Positions 43,201 to 51,307 of a DNA stretch of 64,000 bases are shown here, piece by piece. The position numbers and the translations under genes were made by a program. Positions within the stretch are counted from its first letter, which is position 1. Each line of letters starts with the position of its first letter. The stretch comes from Pacificitalea manganoxidans. Lineage in GTDB: Bacteria; Pseudomonadota; Alphaproteobacteria; Rhodobacterales; Rhodobacteraceae. The stretch is taken from contig NZ_CP021407.1 in the NCBI RefSeq assembly GCF_002504165.1, positions 48,509 through 112,508 of the forward strand, written 5' to 3'. The notes under the pieces were generated by a model. The model saw only the letters and a program-made list of their open reading frames with translations, did not search any database and had not been told where the DNA came from.

Positions 43201-44397
43201 TCACTGCTTGGAGAAATCGCATTCTTCCAGCATCGGCAGGAATGCTTCTTCGCCGTCGATCTGGGCGATCTGCTTATAGAGATCCCACTCGCCGGTGGAT
43301 TCGTCGGGCGTTTTGACCTGGAACAGATACATGTCGTGGATCACGCGGCCATCGGCCCGGACATAGCCTTCGCCAAAGAGCGGGTCGTCGAACTTCGTCT
43401 CTTTCATCTTGGCGGCGACCGCCTCGCCTTCGGTGGAGCCAAGCTCCGCCACGGCTTGCAGGTAATGCATCGTGCCGGAATAGACGCCGGCATGCACCAT
43501 GGTCGGTTTCGCACCGTGCTGTTCTTCGAACCGGGCGGACCATTCGCGGGTCTCGTCGGTCTGATCCCAATAGAACGCTTCGGTCAGGGACAGGCCCTGC
43601 GCGGTCTGCGCGCCAAGGGCGTTCACATCGGTGATGAAGAACAACAGCGCAGCAAGCTGCTGCCCGGCCTGCGTGATGCCAAATTCGGCGGCCTGCTTGA
43701 TGGCGTTGACGGTGTCGCCGCCCGCATTGGCCAGACCGATCACATCCGCGCCGCTGCCCTGTGCCTGCAACAGGAAGGACGAGAAATCAGAGGCGGGGAA
43801 GGGCACGTCGATGGTGCCGACGACTTCACCGCCGTTTTCTTCGACCACGGCGGCGGTGTTTTCCTCAAGCGAGTGACCAAACGCGTAATCGGCAGTGAGG
43901 AAGAACCATTTCTTGCCGCCGGCATTGGTCATTTCCTTGCCGGTGCCCGCCGCCAGCGCGGCGGTGTCGTAGGTCCAGTGGATCGTCGTCGGGCGGCACT
44001 GCTCGCGGGTGAGCGAGGTGGAGCCCGCGCCGCTGTCGATCAGCACGCCACCCTTTTCGGCGGTGATGTCAGCCACGGCCAGCGCGACGGAGGAGGTGGG
44101 CACGTCGAGAATGGCGTTCACGCCTTCCTCATCATACCACTGCCGCGCGATGTTGGAGCCGATGTCGGGCTTGTTCTGGTGGTCCGCCGAGATGATTTCG
44201 ACGTTAAGGCCCTTCTCCGCGGCACCGAAATCTTCGACCGCCATGCGCGCCGCGACCACCGAACCTTCGCCGGAAAGGTCGGCATACACGCCAGAGCGGT
44301 CATTGAGCACGCCGAGCTTGACGTCGATGTCCTGGGCGAAGGCGCCCCCCGCGCTCAGCGCGCCGAGCGCCGTGCCGATAGCAAGCTTCCTGATCAT
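43201..44397 (-). CDS. ABC transporter substrate-binding protein (LivJ family)
   Basis: This is a 398-residue binding protein with signal peptide (residues 1-21, GGAFAQ). It shows the type I fold (VKLGVLNDRSGVYADLSGEGSVVAARMAVEDFG, then DVPTSSVALAVADITAEKGGVLIDSGAGST, then FFLTADYAFGHSLEENT). The DRSGVYAD form is common in Liv-type proteins for aromatic or urea-like ligands rather than leucine. GGAGAG precedes ATG 44397. Uniquely for the three Liv operons here, the SBP gene lies in the middle, after the ATPases. Confidence 0.92.
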   Translation of the reverse strand: MIRKLAIGTALGALSAGGAFAQDIDVKLGVLNDRSGVYADLSGEGSVVAARMAVEDFGAAEKGLNVEIISADHQNKPDIGSNIARQWYDEEGVNAILDVPTSSVALAVADITAEKGGVLIDSGAGSTSLTREQCRPTTIHWTYDTAALAAGTGKEMTNAGGKKWFFLTADYAFGHSLEENTAAVVEENGGEVVGTIDVPFPASDFSSFLLQAQGSGADVIGLANAGGDTVNAIKQAAEFGITQAGQQLAALLFFITDVNALGAQTAQGLSLTEAFYWDQTDETREWSARFEEQHGAKPTMVHAGVYSGTMHYLQAVAELGSTEGEAVAAKMKETKFDDPLFGEGYVRADGRVIHDMYLFQVKTPDESTGEWDLYKQIAQIDGEEAFLPMLEECDFSKQ

Positions 44398-44448
44398 TGT
44401 GGTTCTCTCCCTGTTGTGACCGCGGCCACAGCCGCCGGTCGGTGACGG

Positions 44449-45198
44449 TCACACGCCCAGATAGCCGTGCAACTTGTCCATGTTGGCGTCGAGCTCCTCA
44501 TTGGGGATCATGTCGATCACCCGTCCCTGCTCGACGACGTAATGGCGGTCCGCGACCGACGCGGCGAAGCGGAAGTTCTGTTCCACCAGAATGATGGTGA
44601 ACCCTTCCTTCTTTAGCGCGCCGATGGTGCGGCCGATCTGCTGGACGATGACCGGGGCAAGCCCCTCGGTCGGTTCATCCAGCAATAGAAATTTCGCGCC
44701 GGTGCGCAGGATGCGCGCAATGGCCAGCATCTGCTGCTCGCCGCCCGACAGTTTCGTGCCCTGCGACCGGCGCCGTTCCTTCAGGTTCGGGAACAGGTCG
44801 TAGATGCGGTCGATGCTTAGCCCGCCTTCGGCGATCTGCGGCGGCAGCGTCAAGTTTTCCTCGACATTGAGCGAGGCGAAGATGCCGCGTTCCTCCGGGC
44901 AGATGGCGATGCCTTGGCGTGCGATCTGGCGCGGTTGCAGGCGGATCGTTTCCGCCCCGTCAAACACGACCGAGCCGTCACGGCGCGGCAACATGCCCAT
45001 GATGCCCAGCAGTGTCGATGTCTTGCCCGCGCCATTGCGGCCCAGAAGCGTCACCACCTCGCCCGCGTTGACATGGAAATCGATGCCGTGGAGGACGTGG
45101 CTTTCGCCATACCAGCCTTGCAGGCCGTTGACCTGCAACAACGGTGTGGTGCCGGCGCGCGGCGCGGTAGATGCGGTGTGGGGCGCGGTGTCAGTCAT
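44449..45198 (-). CDS. livF: ABC transporter ATP-binding protein LivF
   Basis: This 249-residue ATPase has Walker A GRNGAGKTS, signature LSGGEQQ, Walker B FLLLDEPTEGLAP and the LivF CPEERGIFASLNVEENL segment. It has a 17-residue polar N-terminal extension compared with the others here. It overlaps livG by eight bases. Confidence 0.93.
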   Translation of the reverse strand: MTDTAPHTASTAPRAGTTPLLQVNGLQGWYGESHVLHGIDFHVNAGEVVTLLGRNGAGKTSTLLGIMGMLPRRDGSVVFDGAETIRLQPRQIARQGIAICPEERGIFASLNVEENLTLPPQIAEGGLSIDRIYDLFPNLKERRRSQGTKLSGGEQQMLAIARILRTGAKFLLLDEPTEGLAPVIVQQIGRTIGALKKEGFTIILVEQNFRFAASVADRHYVVEQGRVIDMIPNEELDANMDKLHGYLGV

Positions 45199-45940
45199 GG
45201 CCGGCTCCGATATAGGCCTCGATCACCTCGGGGGCCTTGGAAATCTGGGCATAGTTGCCTTCGGCGAGGATCTCGCCCCGCGCCAGAACGGTGATCCGGT
45301 CCGACAGGTTGGCGACCACCGACAGGTTATGCTCCACCATCAGGATCGTGCGGCTTTGCGCGACCTGACGGATCAGTGCGGAAATGCGGTCCACATCCTC
45401 CTGCGTCATCCCGGCCATCGGCTCATCCAGCAGCAGCATCTTGGGGTCCAGCGCCAGGGTCGCGGCGATCTCCAGCGCGCGTTTGCGTCCATAGGGCAGC
45501 TCCCCCGCTCGGTGATCGACGAATTCCGACAGCCCGACCTCGTCGATATGGGCGCGGGCGGCGTCGTCAAACCGGTTGAGCGATTTTTCCGAGCGCCAGA
45601 AATCGTAGCTTTCGCCGCGCTGGCGCTGCAAGGCGACGCGGACGTTTTGCAGCACGCTCAGATCGGGAAACACCGCCGAAATCTGAAACGACCGCACCAG
45701 CCCCAGCCGCGCGATATCGGCGGGCTTCATCCGGGTGATGTCGCGGCCCTGATAGGTGATGGTGCCCCGGGTCGGTTGGAGGAATTTGGTCAGCAGGTTG
45801 AAGCACGTCGTCTTGCCTGCACCATTGGGCCCGATCAGCGCGTGGATCGTGCCTTCCTCGACCGTCAGATCGACATTGTTGACCGCGACGAAGCCGCGAA
45901 ATTCCTTGGTCAGCCCCTCGGCTTTCAACGCGATGGTCAT
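45191..45940 (-). CDS. livG: ABC transporter ATP-binding protein LivG
   Basis: This is a 249-residue ATPase with Walker A GPNGAGKTT, LVRSFQISAVFPDLSVLQNV, and Walker B MLLLDEPMAGM. The signature is replaced by LPYGRKRALEIA, as usual for LivG. ATG 45940 (MTIALKAEG) fits the family; ATG 45958 is an alternative, and neither has a strong ribosome site. First gene of the second Liv operon. Confidence 0.92.
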   Translation of the reverse strand: MTIALKAEGLTKEFRGFVAVNNVDLTVEEGTIHALIGPNGAGKTTCFNLLTKFLQPTRGTITYQGRDITRMKPADIARLGLVRSFQISAVFPDLSVLQNVRVALQRQRGESYDFWRSEKSLNRFDDAARAHIDEVGLSEFVDHRAGELPYGRKRALEIAATLALDPKMLLLDEPMAGMTQEDVDRISALIRQVAQSRTILMVEHNLSVVANLSDRITVLARGEILAEGNYAQISKAPEVIEAYIGAGHD

Positions 45941-46292
45941 GCGCGGCGCTGCCCGCATGGGTCGCCTGCGCCCGGCATGCGGCGCACAGCTGTCCTGTGA
46001 TGTTCTGGCACGTCTGTCCCCCCCGTCGGCCCCCCTTGGGTGGCCGCCCGAACAGTGTTGTCTCCTGCCCGCAGCCAAGGCTGGGGCGTCTCCCTTGGAT
46101 CGGAGCCTAGGAGCGGGTGGACCATTTGGTCAAGGTTTGTCGCGAGGTAAGCTGCTCGTTGTCGTGGGGGACCGCGGCGCTGTCCAATTTGGCGGCATTT
46201 GCAGGGCCGTGCGGGGCGCATTGCCCAACAGATATGCGCACGGACCAGGCGGAACGGCAGCGGGTCCGGGGATGGGCGGCGAACCGGGGGCC
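45941..46292. promoter_or_regulatory. Upstream region of the second Liv operon
   Basis: This 352-bp stretch lies between livG and the 3' end of the IclR gene and has no gene I can support. GACCA-TT-TGGTC (46120-46131) is a 12-base inverted repeat about 180 bp upstream of livG and a possible operator. The promoter of the operon is expected here. Confidence 0.4.
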
Positions 46293-47051
46293 CTAGGTCG
46301 CGAAGTCGGCTAGGACCTTAGCGCGCGCCTGACGCAGGGTGGTTTCCAGTTGCGGGCGGATATCGTCGAACCGCAGCGTCGGCACCGGGACCGAGATCGC
46401 GTGATAGCTGCCGCTCATATCGCAGAAGGCAAAGCCGATCGCGGAAATTCCCGGTGTGTGTTCGTCCAGATCATAGGCCAGCCCATCGGCGCGGATGCTC
46501 TCCAGCTTGCGGTGGAAGTCCTGACCGGCGGCGGAGGCCGGGTCCTGTCCGGTTTCGCGCGCAAACAGGGCGTCGGCCCGTTCGCCTGGCATGATTGCGA
46601 GGCACGCCAATCCGTTTGCGGTTGTTGTGAGGGGGAAGACGTCTCCGACGGAGGAGACGGTTCGGAGGCGGTGGAGGCCTGGGACTTGGTCGAGGAAGAT
46701 CATGCCGCCGTTGCGCAGGACGGCGAGGTCGGTTGTTTCTCCGGTGTCGCGGGTGACGTCGTTGAGGATGGCGCGGCAGCGTTCGACGATGTTGAAGTTC
46801 GCGGCCTCTGCGAAGGCGCCGAGTTCGGGGCCGAGGCGGATGCCGCCGCCTCTGGGGTCTTGGATGATGAAGCGTTCTGCGGCGAGGGCGCCGGTGATTC
46901 TTTGTACCGTGGAGCGGGGCAGGTCGGCGCGGGTTGCGATCTGTCCGAGGCTGAGTCCGCTGCGTTCGTCTTTCAGGACGCGCAGGATCGCGGCGGCGCG
47001 GGCGATCACCTGGATGCCGGAGCGTTCCTTTTTGTCATCTTTTACAGGCAT
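46293..47051 (-). CDS. IclR-family transcriptional regulator
   Basis: This 252-residue regulator has an N-terminal winged HTH (ILRVLKDERSGLSLGQIATRADLPRSTVQRITGAL, about residues 22-56) and a C-terminal effector domain (DTGETTDLAVLRNGGMIFLDQV, then TTTANGLACLAIMP). It diverges from the cyclase-family gene across 213 bp with a direct repeat, so that gene is the likeliest target. The Liv operon downstream may also be controlled. Confidence 0.9.
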   Translation of the reverse strand: MPVKDDKKERSGIQVIARAAAILRVLKDERSGLSLGQIATRADLPRSTVQRITGALAAERFIIQDPRGGGIRLGPELGAFAEAANFNIVERCRAILNDVTRDTGETTDLAVLRNGGMIFLDQVPGLHRLRTVSSVGDVFPLTTTANGLACLAIMPGERADALFARETGQDPASAAGQDFHRKLESIRADGLAYDLDEHTPGISAIGFAFCDMSGSYHAISVPVPTLRFDDIRPQLETTLRQARAKVLADFAT

Positions 47052-47110
47052 TTGAGGTGGGTCTCTCCGCGGGGCCGCATGGGGGCCGGTCAGGGGGGTC
47101 TATGGCATGT

Positions 47111-47163
47111 ATCGCGATGCGATGCAACTCTCGCGCTGGTGGTCTAGGGCATTGATCGCGATG
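47111..47163. promoter_or_regulatory. Direct repeats in the IclR/cyclase divergent region
   Basis: ATCGCGATG occurs at 47111-47119 and 47155-47163, 44 bp apart (about four helical turns). Each contains the palindrome ATCGCGAT. They lie between the divergent IclR and cyclase genes and are candidate IclR sites. Confidence 0.45.
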
Positions 47164-47264
47164 TGGGTATGCTGTATCACTATTCGGAACAGAGGGAGGA
47201 GCTCTCTGAACATTTTCACAACGCGACACCGGCGTGCTGCCGGTGCACAGGGAAGGTGCATCCG

Positions 47265-48101
47265 ATGGTCGAAATCCGCGGGATCGAGTTTCAATCCAAC
47301 ACCGACAACGACATGGGGCTGGAGTTTTACAACCTGAGCCACCGGTTCGGTTTCCAGAACCCGAACTGGCCGTATTTTCAGGATACCAAGATCGAGCGTA
47401 TCCATTACATGGCCAAGTCGGGCGTTCTGAGCCAGCGCATCACCACGACGATGCACGCGACCACCCATATCGACGCGCCGGCGCATGTGGTGCAGGGCAC
47501 GCCCTTCATCGACGAGGTGCCGCTGCCGCATTTCTTTGGCACCGGTCTGGTCGTGTCGATCCCGAAGAAGAAATGGGAGCCGATCACCGGCGAGGATCTG
47601 GAGAAGGCCTGCGGCCACGCGATCCGCAAGGGCGACGTGCTGATCATCAACACCGGCTGGCACCATGATTACGAGGACGGCGATTATTTTGCCTATTGCC
47701 CGGGTCTGGTGTCTTCGGCTGCCGAATGGATGGTGGAGAAGGGCGTGAAGGTCGTGGGTCACGACACGCAGGCCAACGACCACCCTCTCGCCACCGCGAT
47801 CGGCCCGCAGCGCAACGGGCCGCTGCTGCCGCATCTGGAGCAGGAATATAAGGAATGGTCCGGCGGCCGCGACTGGAAAGACGATTTCCCCGAATGGGAG
47901 CCGGTGCATAACATCCTGTTCAAGAACGGCATTCTGGGCATCGAGAATGTCGGCGGCGATCTCGACGCGGTGACGGGGAAGCGCTGCACCTTCGCGTTCT
48001 TCCCGTGGAACTGGGATCGCGGCGACGGCTGCATCATCCGTCTGGTGGCGATGATCGACAAGTCTCAGAACTTCCGCATCGACGACGGCGCGGAGTTCTG
48101 A
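47265..48101 (+). CDS. Cyclase-family (kynurenine formamidase-like) metal hydrolase
   Basis: This is a 278-residue protein of the PF04199 cyclase family, which includes kynurenine formamidase and isatin hydrolase. The metal motif is HATTHID (His64, His68, Asp70) with His74 after it; the family pattern is H-x-x-T-H-x-D. ATG 47265 is chosen for a GGGAAGG site; an open extension to 47163 is Cys-rich and lacks one. A canonical terminator follows, so it is probably transcribed alone. It likely hydrolyses a cyclic amide, imide or lactone. Confidence 0.84.
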   Translation: MVEIRGIEFQSNTDNDMGLEFYNLSHRFGFQNPNWPYFQDTKIERIHYMAKSGVLSQRITTTMHATTHIDAPAHVVQGTPFIDEVPLPHFFGTGLVVSIPKKKWEPITGEDLEKACGHAIRKGDVLIINTGWHHDYEDGDYFAYCPGLVSSAAEWMVEKGVKVVGHDTQANDHPLATAIGPQRNGPLLPHLEQEYKEWSGGRDWKDDFPEWEPVHNILFKNGILGIENVGGDLDAVTGKRCTFAFFPWNWDRGDGCIIRLVAMIDKSQNFRIDDGAEF

Positions 48102-48114
48102 GCGCTCCCTGACT

Positions 48115-48143
48115 GGCCGCCGGGCAACCGGCGGCCGTTTTTT
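48115..48143 (+). terminator. Rho-independent terminator after the cyclase gene
   Basis: GGCCGCCGG (48115-48123) pairs perfectly with CCGGCGGCC (48128-48136) around a GCAA tetraloop and is followed by G and six T (48138-48143). It is the clearest intrinsic terminator in the window. Confidence 0.88.
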
Positions 48144-48175
48144 CCACCTGAACTCAGCCATGGAGGAGAGGCGTG

Positions 48176-49159
48176 ATGCGCAGGGCAAGACAGAGGATCA
48201 CGACGGCACTGACGACGATTGCTCTGGCGGGGCAGCCTTTGGTGGCCAGCGCCGACAGCGTGATCGCCACCGAGGGGGAGATGGTCGTCACCTTGCTGGG
48301 CACCGGCACGCCGGCGCCGCTGCTGGACCGGTTCGGCTATGCCACGCTGGTCTCGGCGGGGGAGCAGGTGCTGTTGTTCGACGTGGGCCGCGGCGCGGTG
48401 CAGCGGCTTTGGCAGGTGGGTCTTCTGCCGGGCGAGGTGGATGAGGTGTTTCTCACCCATTACCATTCCGACCATTTGATCAGCCTGCCGGATCTGTGGC
48501 TGACCTCCTGGTTGCCGCCTTATGGCGCCAAATCCGATCCGTTGCGGATCACCGGGCCTGCGGGCGTGCGCGCGTTGACCGAGGGTCTGAGCGCGGCCTT
48601 TGCCGCCGATATCGCGATCCGCATCGAGGATCAGAACCTGCCGCCTGCCGGGGTCGCCTGGGATGTGACCGAGTTCACCGAGGACGGGGTCGTCTATGAC
48701 GAGAACGGCATCACGGTGACGGCGTTCACGGTGAACCACGGCGAGAAGATCGAGCCTGCGGTGGGCTACAAGATCACCTATGGCGGCCACACGGTCGTTC
48801 TGAGCGGGGACACCAAGAAGGAAGCGGCGGTGATCGAGGCGGCCACCGGCGCCGATCTTCTGGTGCATCAGGTCGCCATGGCCGCGGGGGCCATTGCCGA
48901 CACGCCGCCGGTCGTTGCGATCATGGGGCATCACACCTCGCCGGTCGAGGCGGGGGAGGTCTTTGCCGCCGCCGCGCCGGGTCTTGCGGTCTATTCCCAT
49001 ATCGTGCGCCTCGGCCCGCCGACGGCGGCTGACATCTCGCTCGAGGCGCTGATCGCGCAGACCCGCGAGAGCTATGACGGCCCGCTCGAGGTGGGGGCGG
49101 ATCTGATGACCATCACCATCGGGGACGAGATCACCGTCGGCACCGCCGACACCCGCTGA
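48176..49159 (+). CDS. Exported metallo-beta-lactamase-fold hydrolase
   Basis: This 327-residue MBL-fold enzyme has a signal peptide (about residues 1-26, ending VASADS). The zinc motif THYHSDHL lies at about residues 94-101, with later ligands in FTVNHGE, SGDTKKE and GHHTS. The RNase Z/arylsulfatase-like layout (LLGTGTPAPLLDRFGYATLV) suggests a periplasmic esterase, lactonase or phosphodiesterase. ATG 48176 has GGAGGAG 7 bp upstream; an overlapping GTG 48173 is less well placed. First gene of the plus-strand run leading to the BKACE gene. Confidence 0.83.
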   Translation: MRRARQRITTALTTIALAGQPLVASADSVIATEGEMVVTLLGTGTPAPLLDRFGYATLVSAGEQVLLFDVGRGAVQRLWQVGLLPGEVDEVFLTHYHSDHLISLPDLWLTSWLPPYGAKSDPLRITGPAGVRALTEGLSAAFAADIAIRIEDQNLPPAGVAWDVTEFTEDGVVYDENGITVTAFTVNHGEKIEPAVGYKITYGGHTVVLSGDTKKEAAVIEAATGADLLVHQVAMAAGAIADTPPVVAIMGHHTSPVEAGEVFAAAAPGLAVYSHIVRLGPPTAADISLEALIAQTRESYDGPLEVGADLMTITIGDEITVGTADTR

Positions 49160-49184
49160 TCCAGGCGCCAACAGGGAGGACGTC

Positions 49185-49529
49185 ATGCATTTGAAACGGT
49201 TCAAGGAGGCGCAGGCTTACGAGGCGCCGCATCACTTTGGGTGTCACGGGCTTCGGCTTCAGGGGTTCGAGGCGGGCGGCCCGGCCAACCAGTGGGTTGG
49301 CTACAGCCAGTTTTTGCCGGGGGGTGGCGCGGGGCCTGACGCGACGCCGTTCGAGAAGGTCTATGTCGTGCTCGAAGGCGAGATGACGGTGATCGTGGAC
49401 GGCGAGGAGACGGTTCTGGGGCGGCTCGACAGCTGCACGATCGCGCCGGACGAGGTGCGGCGGATCGAGAACCGCGGTCAGGACACCTGCAAGATGCTGG
49501 TCGTCATTCCCTATCCGGCGGAGGTGTAA
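49185..49529 (+). CDS. Cupin-domain protein
   Basis: This 114-residue single-cupin protein has GYSQFLPGGGAGPDATPFEKVYVVLEGEMTVIVDGEE (motif 1, with the usual His positions replaced by Asp and Lys) and APDEVRRIENRG (motif 2). The missing His ligands suggest weak or altered metal binding. GGGAGG precedes ATG. It lies between the MBL enzyme and the SDR and starts 25 bp after the MBL stop. Confidence 0.78.
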   Translation: MHLKRFKEAQAYEAPHHFGCHGLRLQGFEAGGPANQWVGYSQFLPGGGAGPDATPFEKVYVVLEGEMTVIVDGEETVLGRLDSCTIAPDEVRRIENRGQDTCKMLVVIPYPAEV

Positions 49530-49532
49530 GCG

Positions 49533-50330
49533 ATGAGCGCGATGACAAACCCCCTTTCGATGTTCGACGTGGCGGGCAAGGTGGCGTTGATCACGGGGGC
49601 CTCCGGGGCGTTCGGGATGGTGGCGGCGCGCATCCTGGGCGGTGCGGGCTGCAAGCTGGTGCTGGTGGCGGGCAATGCTGAGGCGCTGGACGAGATCGCC
49701 ACGGAGTGCCGCACGGGCGGGGCGGAGGTGACGACGATCAATGCGCGCCCCTCCGACGAGGCGACGGTGAACGGTCTGGTGGCGCAGGCGGTGGAGGCCT
49801 ATGGGCGGCTCGACATTCTTGTGGTTGCGTCTGGCATGAACAAGGTGGCGCTGATCAACGACATGGCGCCCGAGACGTTCGAAAGCGTGATGGATGCGAA
49901 TGTCACGCAAAGCTGGCTGCTGGCGCGGGCGGCGGCGGCGCAGATGAAGGCGCAAGGGGACGGCGGCAAGATCGTTCTGGTGTCCTCGGCGCGGGGTCTT
50001 CTGGGCCATCCTGCGGGCTACACGGCCTATTGCGCGTCGAAGGCCGCGACCGACGGCATCACCCGGGCGCTTGGCTGTGAGCTGGGGCCGACGGGGATCA
50101 CGGTGAACGCGATTGCGCCGACGGTGTTCCGCTCGCCGCTGACGGCGTGGATGTTCGAGGATACGGAGAAGGCGGCGGAGGTGCGCAAGGGCTTTCTGGC
50201 CCGCGTGCCGAAGGGGCGTCTGGGCGAGCCCGAGGATCTGGCCGGGCCGCTGCTGTTTCTCGCCTCGAAGGCGTCGGACTTTTACACCGGGCATATTCTT
50301 TATGCCGACGGCGGCTATACGGCGGGCTGA
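49533..50330 (+). CDS. Short-chain dehydrogenase/reductase
   Basis: This 265-residue NAD(P)-dependent SDR has the cofactor motif TGASGAFG (21-28) and the catalytic residues Ser152, Tyr166 and Lys170 (YTAYCASK). The usual NNAG motif is changed to VASG. It starts 3 bp after the cupin stop. It would interconvert a hydroxyl and a carbonyl, in keeping with a BKACE pathway that needs a beta-keto acid. Confidence 0.9.
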   Translation: MSAMTNPLSMFDVAGKVALITGASGAFGMVAARILGGAGCKLVLVAGNAEALDEIATECRTGGAEVTTINARPSDEATVNGLVAQAVEAYGRLDILVVASGMNKVALINDMAPETFESVMDANVTQSWLLARAAAAQMKAQGDGGKIVLVSSARGLLGHPAGYTAYCASKAATDGITRALGCELGPTGITVNAIAPTVFRSPLTAWMFEDTEKAAEVRKGFLARVPKGRLGEPEDLAGPLLFLASKASDFYTGHILYADGGYTAG

Positions 50331-50333
50331 GGC

Positions 50334-51260
50334 ATGGAAAAGAACCTTCAGACCGCCGTCATCGGCGCGGGGCTCATGGGGCACGGGATTGCGCTGACGC
50401 TGGCGCGGGCCGGGCAATATGTGGCGATCACGGACCCGCATGCGGAGACGCTCAAATCGGCACCGGCGCGGATCTCCGACAGTTTGCGGCTGCTGGGCGC
50501 GGACGCGGCCGAGATCGCCCGGACGCTCAAGAAGATCGAGCTCTTCGACACGGTGGGTCCGGCGGTGCGGGAGGCGGCCTTCGTGTTTGAGGCGGCGCCC
50601 GAGAAGCTGCCGCTGAAGCAGGCGATCTTTGCGGAGGTGGAGGCGCATGCGCCGGCGGAGGCGATCCTTGCGTCGAACACGTCCGTCATCCAGATCACCA
50701 AGATCATGGAGGGTCTGCGGGGCCGTCACCGGGCGCTTGGCACCCATTGGTGGAACCCGCCGCATATGATCCCGCTGGTGGAGGTCATCAAGACCGAGTG
50801 GACCGATGCGGCGGTGGCCGCGCGGATGATGGCGCTGCTGGGGGATGCGGGCAAGACGCCGGTTCTGGTGGAAAAGGACGTGCCGGGTTTTATCGGCAAC
50901 CGGTTGCAGCACGCGCTGTGGCGGGAGGCGGTGAGCCTTGTGGAGCGGGGCATCTGCGACGCGGAGGCGGTGGACACGGTGGTGAAGTCGTGCTTCGGGC
51001 GGCGGCTTGCGGTGCTGGGCCCGCTGGAGAACGCGGATCTGGTGGGGACCGATCTGACGCTCGACATCCATGAAAACGTGCTCTTCGATCTCGAAAGCCG
51101 CCAAGGACCGTCGCCCTATCTCGCGCAGCTCGTCGCAGACGGCAAGCTGGGCATGAAAAGCGGCGAAGGGTTCCGCAGCTGGACCGAGGCCGAGGCCGAG
51201 GCCACCCGCGCCCGCGTCGCCACGCATCTGCGCAGGCTGGACGGAATTTTAGAAAAATAA
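50334..51260 (+). CDS. 3-hydroxyacyl-CoA dehydrogenase-family protein
   Basis: This 308-residue NAD-dependent dehydrogenase has Rossmann motif GAGLMGHGIA (11-20), the SNTS helix motif, the catalytic-region His in GTHWWNPPHMIPLVEV, and a C-terminal 3HCDH domain (DVPGFIGNRLQHALWREA). Its THWWNPPHMIPL form resembles carnitine dehydrogenase and lambda-crystallin relatives that act on free beta-hydroxy acids, but the thioesterase domain of carnitine dehydrogenase is absent. With BKACE downstream, oxidation of a free 3-hydroxy acid is a reasonable inference. Confidence 0.85.
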   Translation: MEKNLQTAVIGAGLMGHGIALTLARAGQYVAITDPHAETLKSAPARISDSLRLLGADAAEIARTLKKIELFDTVGPAVREAAFVFEAAPEKLPLKQAIFAEVEAHAPAEAILASNTSVIQITKIMEGLRGRHRALGTHWWNPPHMIPLVEVIKTEWTDAAVAARMMALLGDAGKTPVLVEKDVPGFIGNRLQHALWREAVSLVERGICDAEAVDTVVKSCFGRRLAVLGPLENADLVGTDLTLDIHENVLFDLESRQGPSPYLAQLVADGKLGMKSGEGFRSWTEAEAEATRARVATHLRRLDGILEK

Positions 51261-51307
51261 CAGGCTTATAAGGCTGCCGGGATACACCGGCGAATGGGAG
51301 GACGTTC

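Noticed and set aside
44415..44430. Near-palindrome TGTGACCGCGGCCACA between livF and the SBP gene
   Set aside because: It is inside an operon in GC-rich sequence, has a central mismatch, and no second copy was seen. Chance is sufficient.
49131..51227. A 698-codon open frame on the minus strand
   Set aside because: It lies opposite three well-supported plus-strand genes (cupin, SDR, 3-HAD), is extremely rich in Arg and His, and has no recognisable domain. High G+C leaves antisense frames open.
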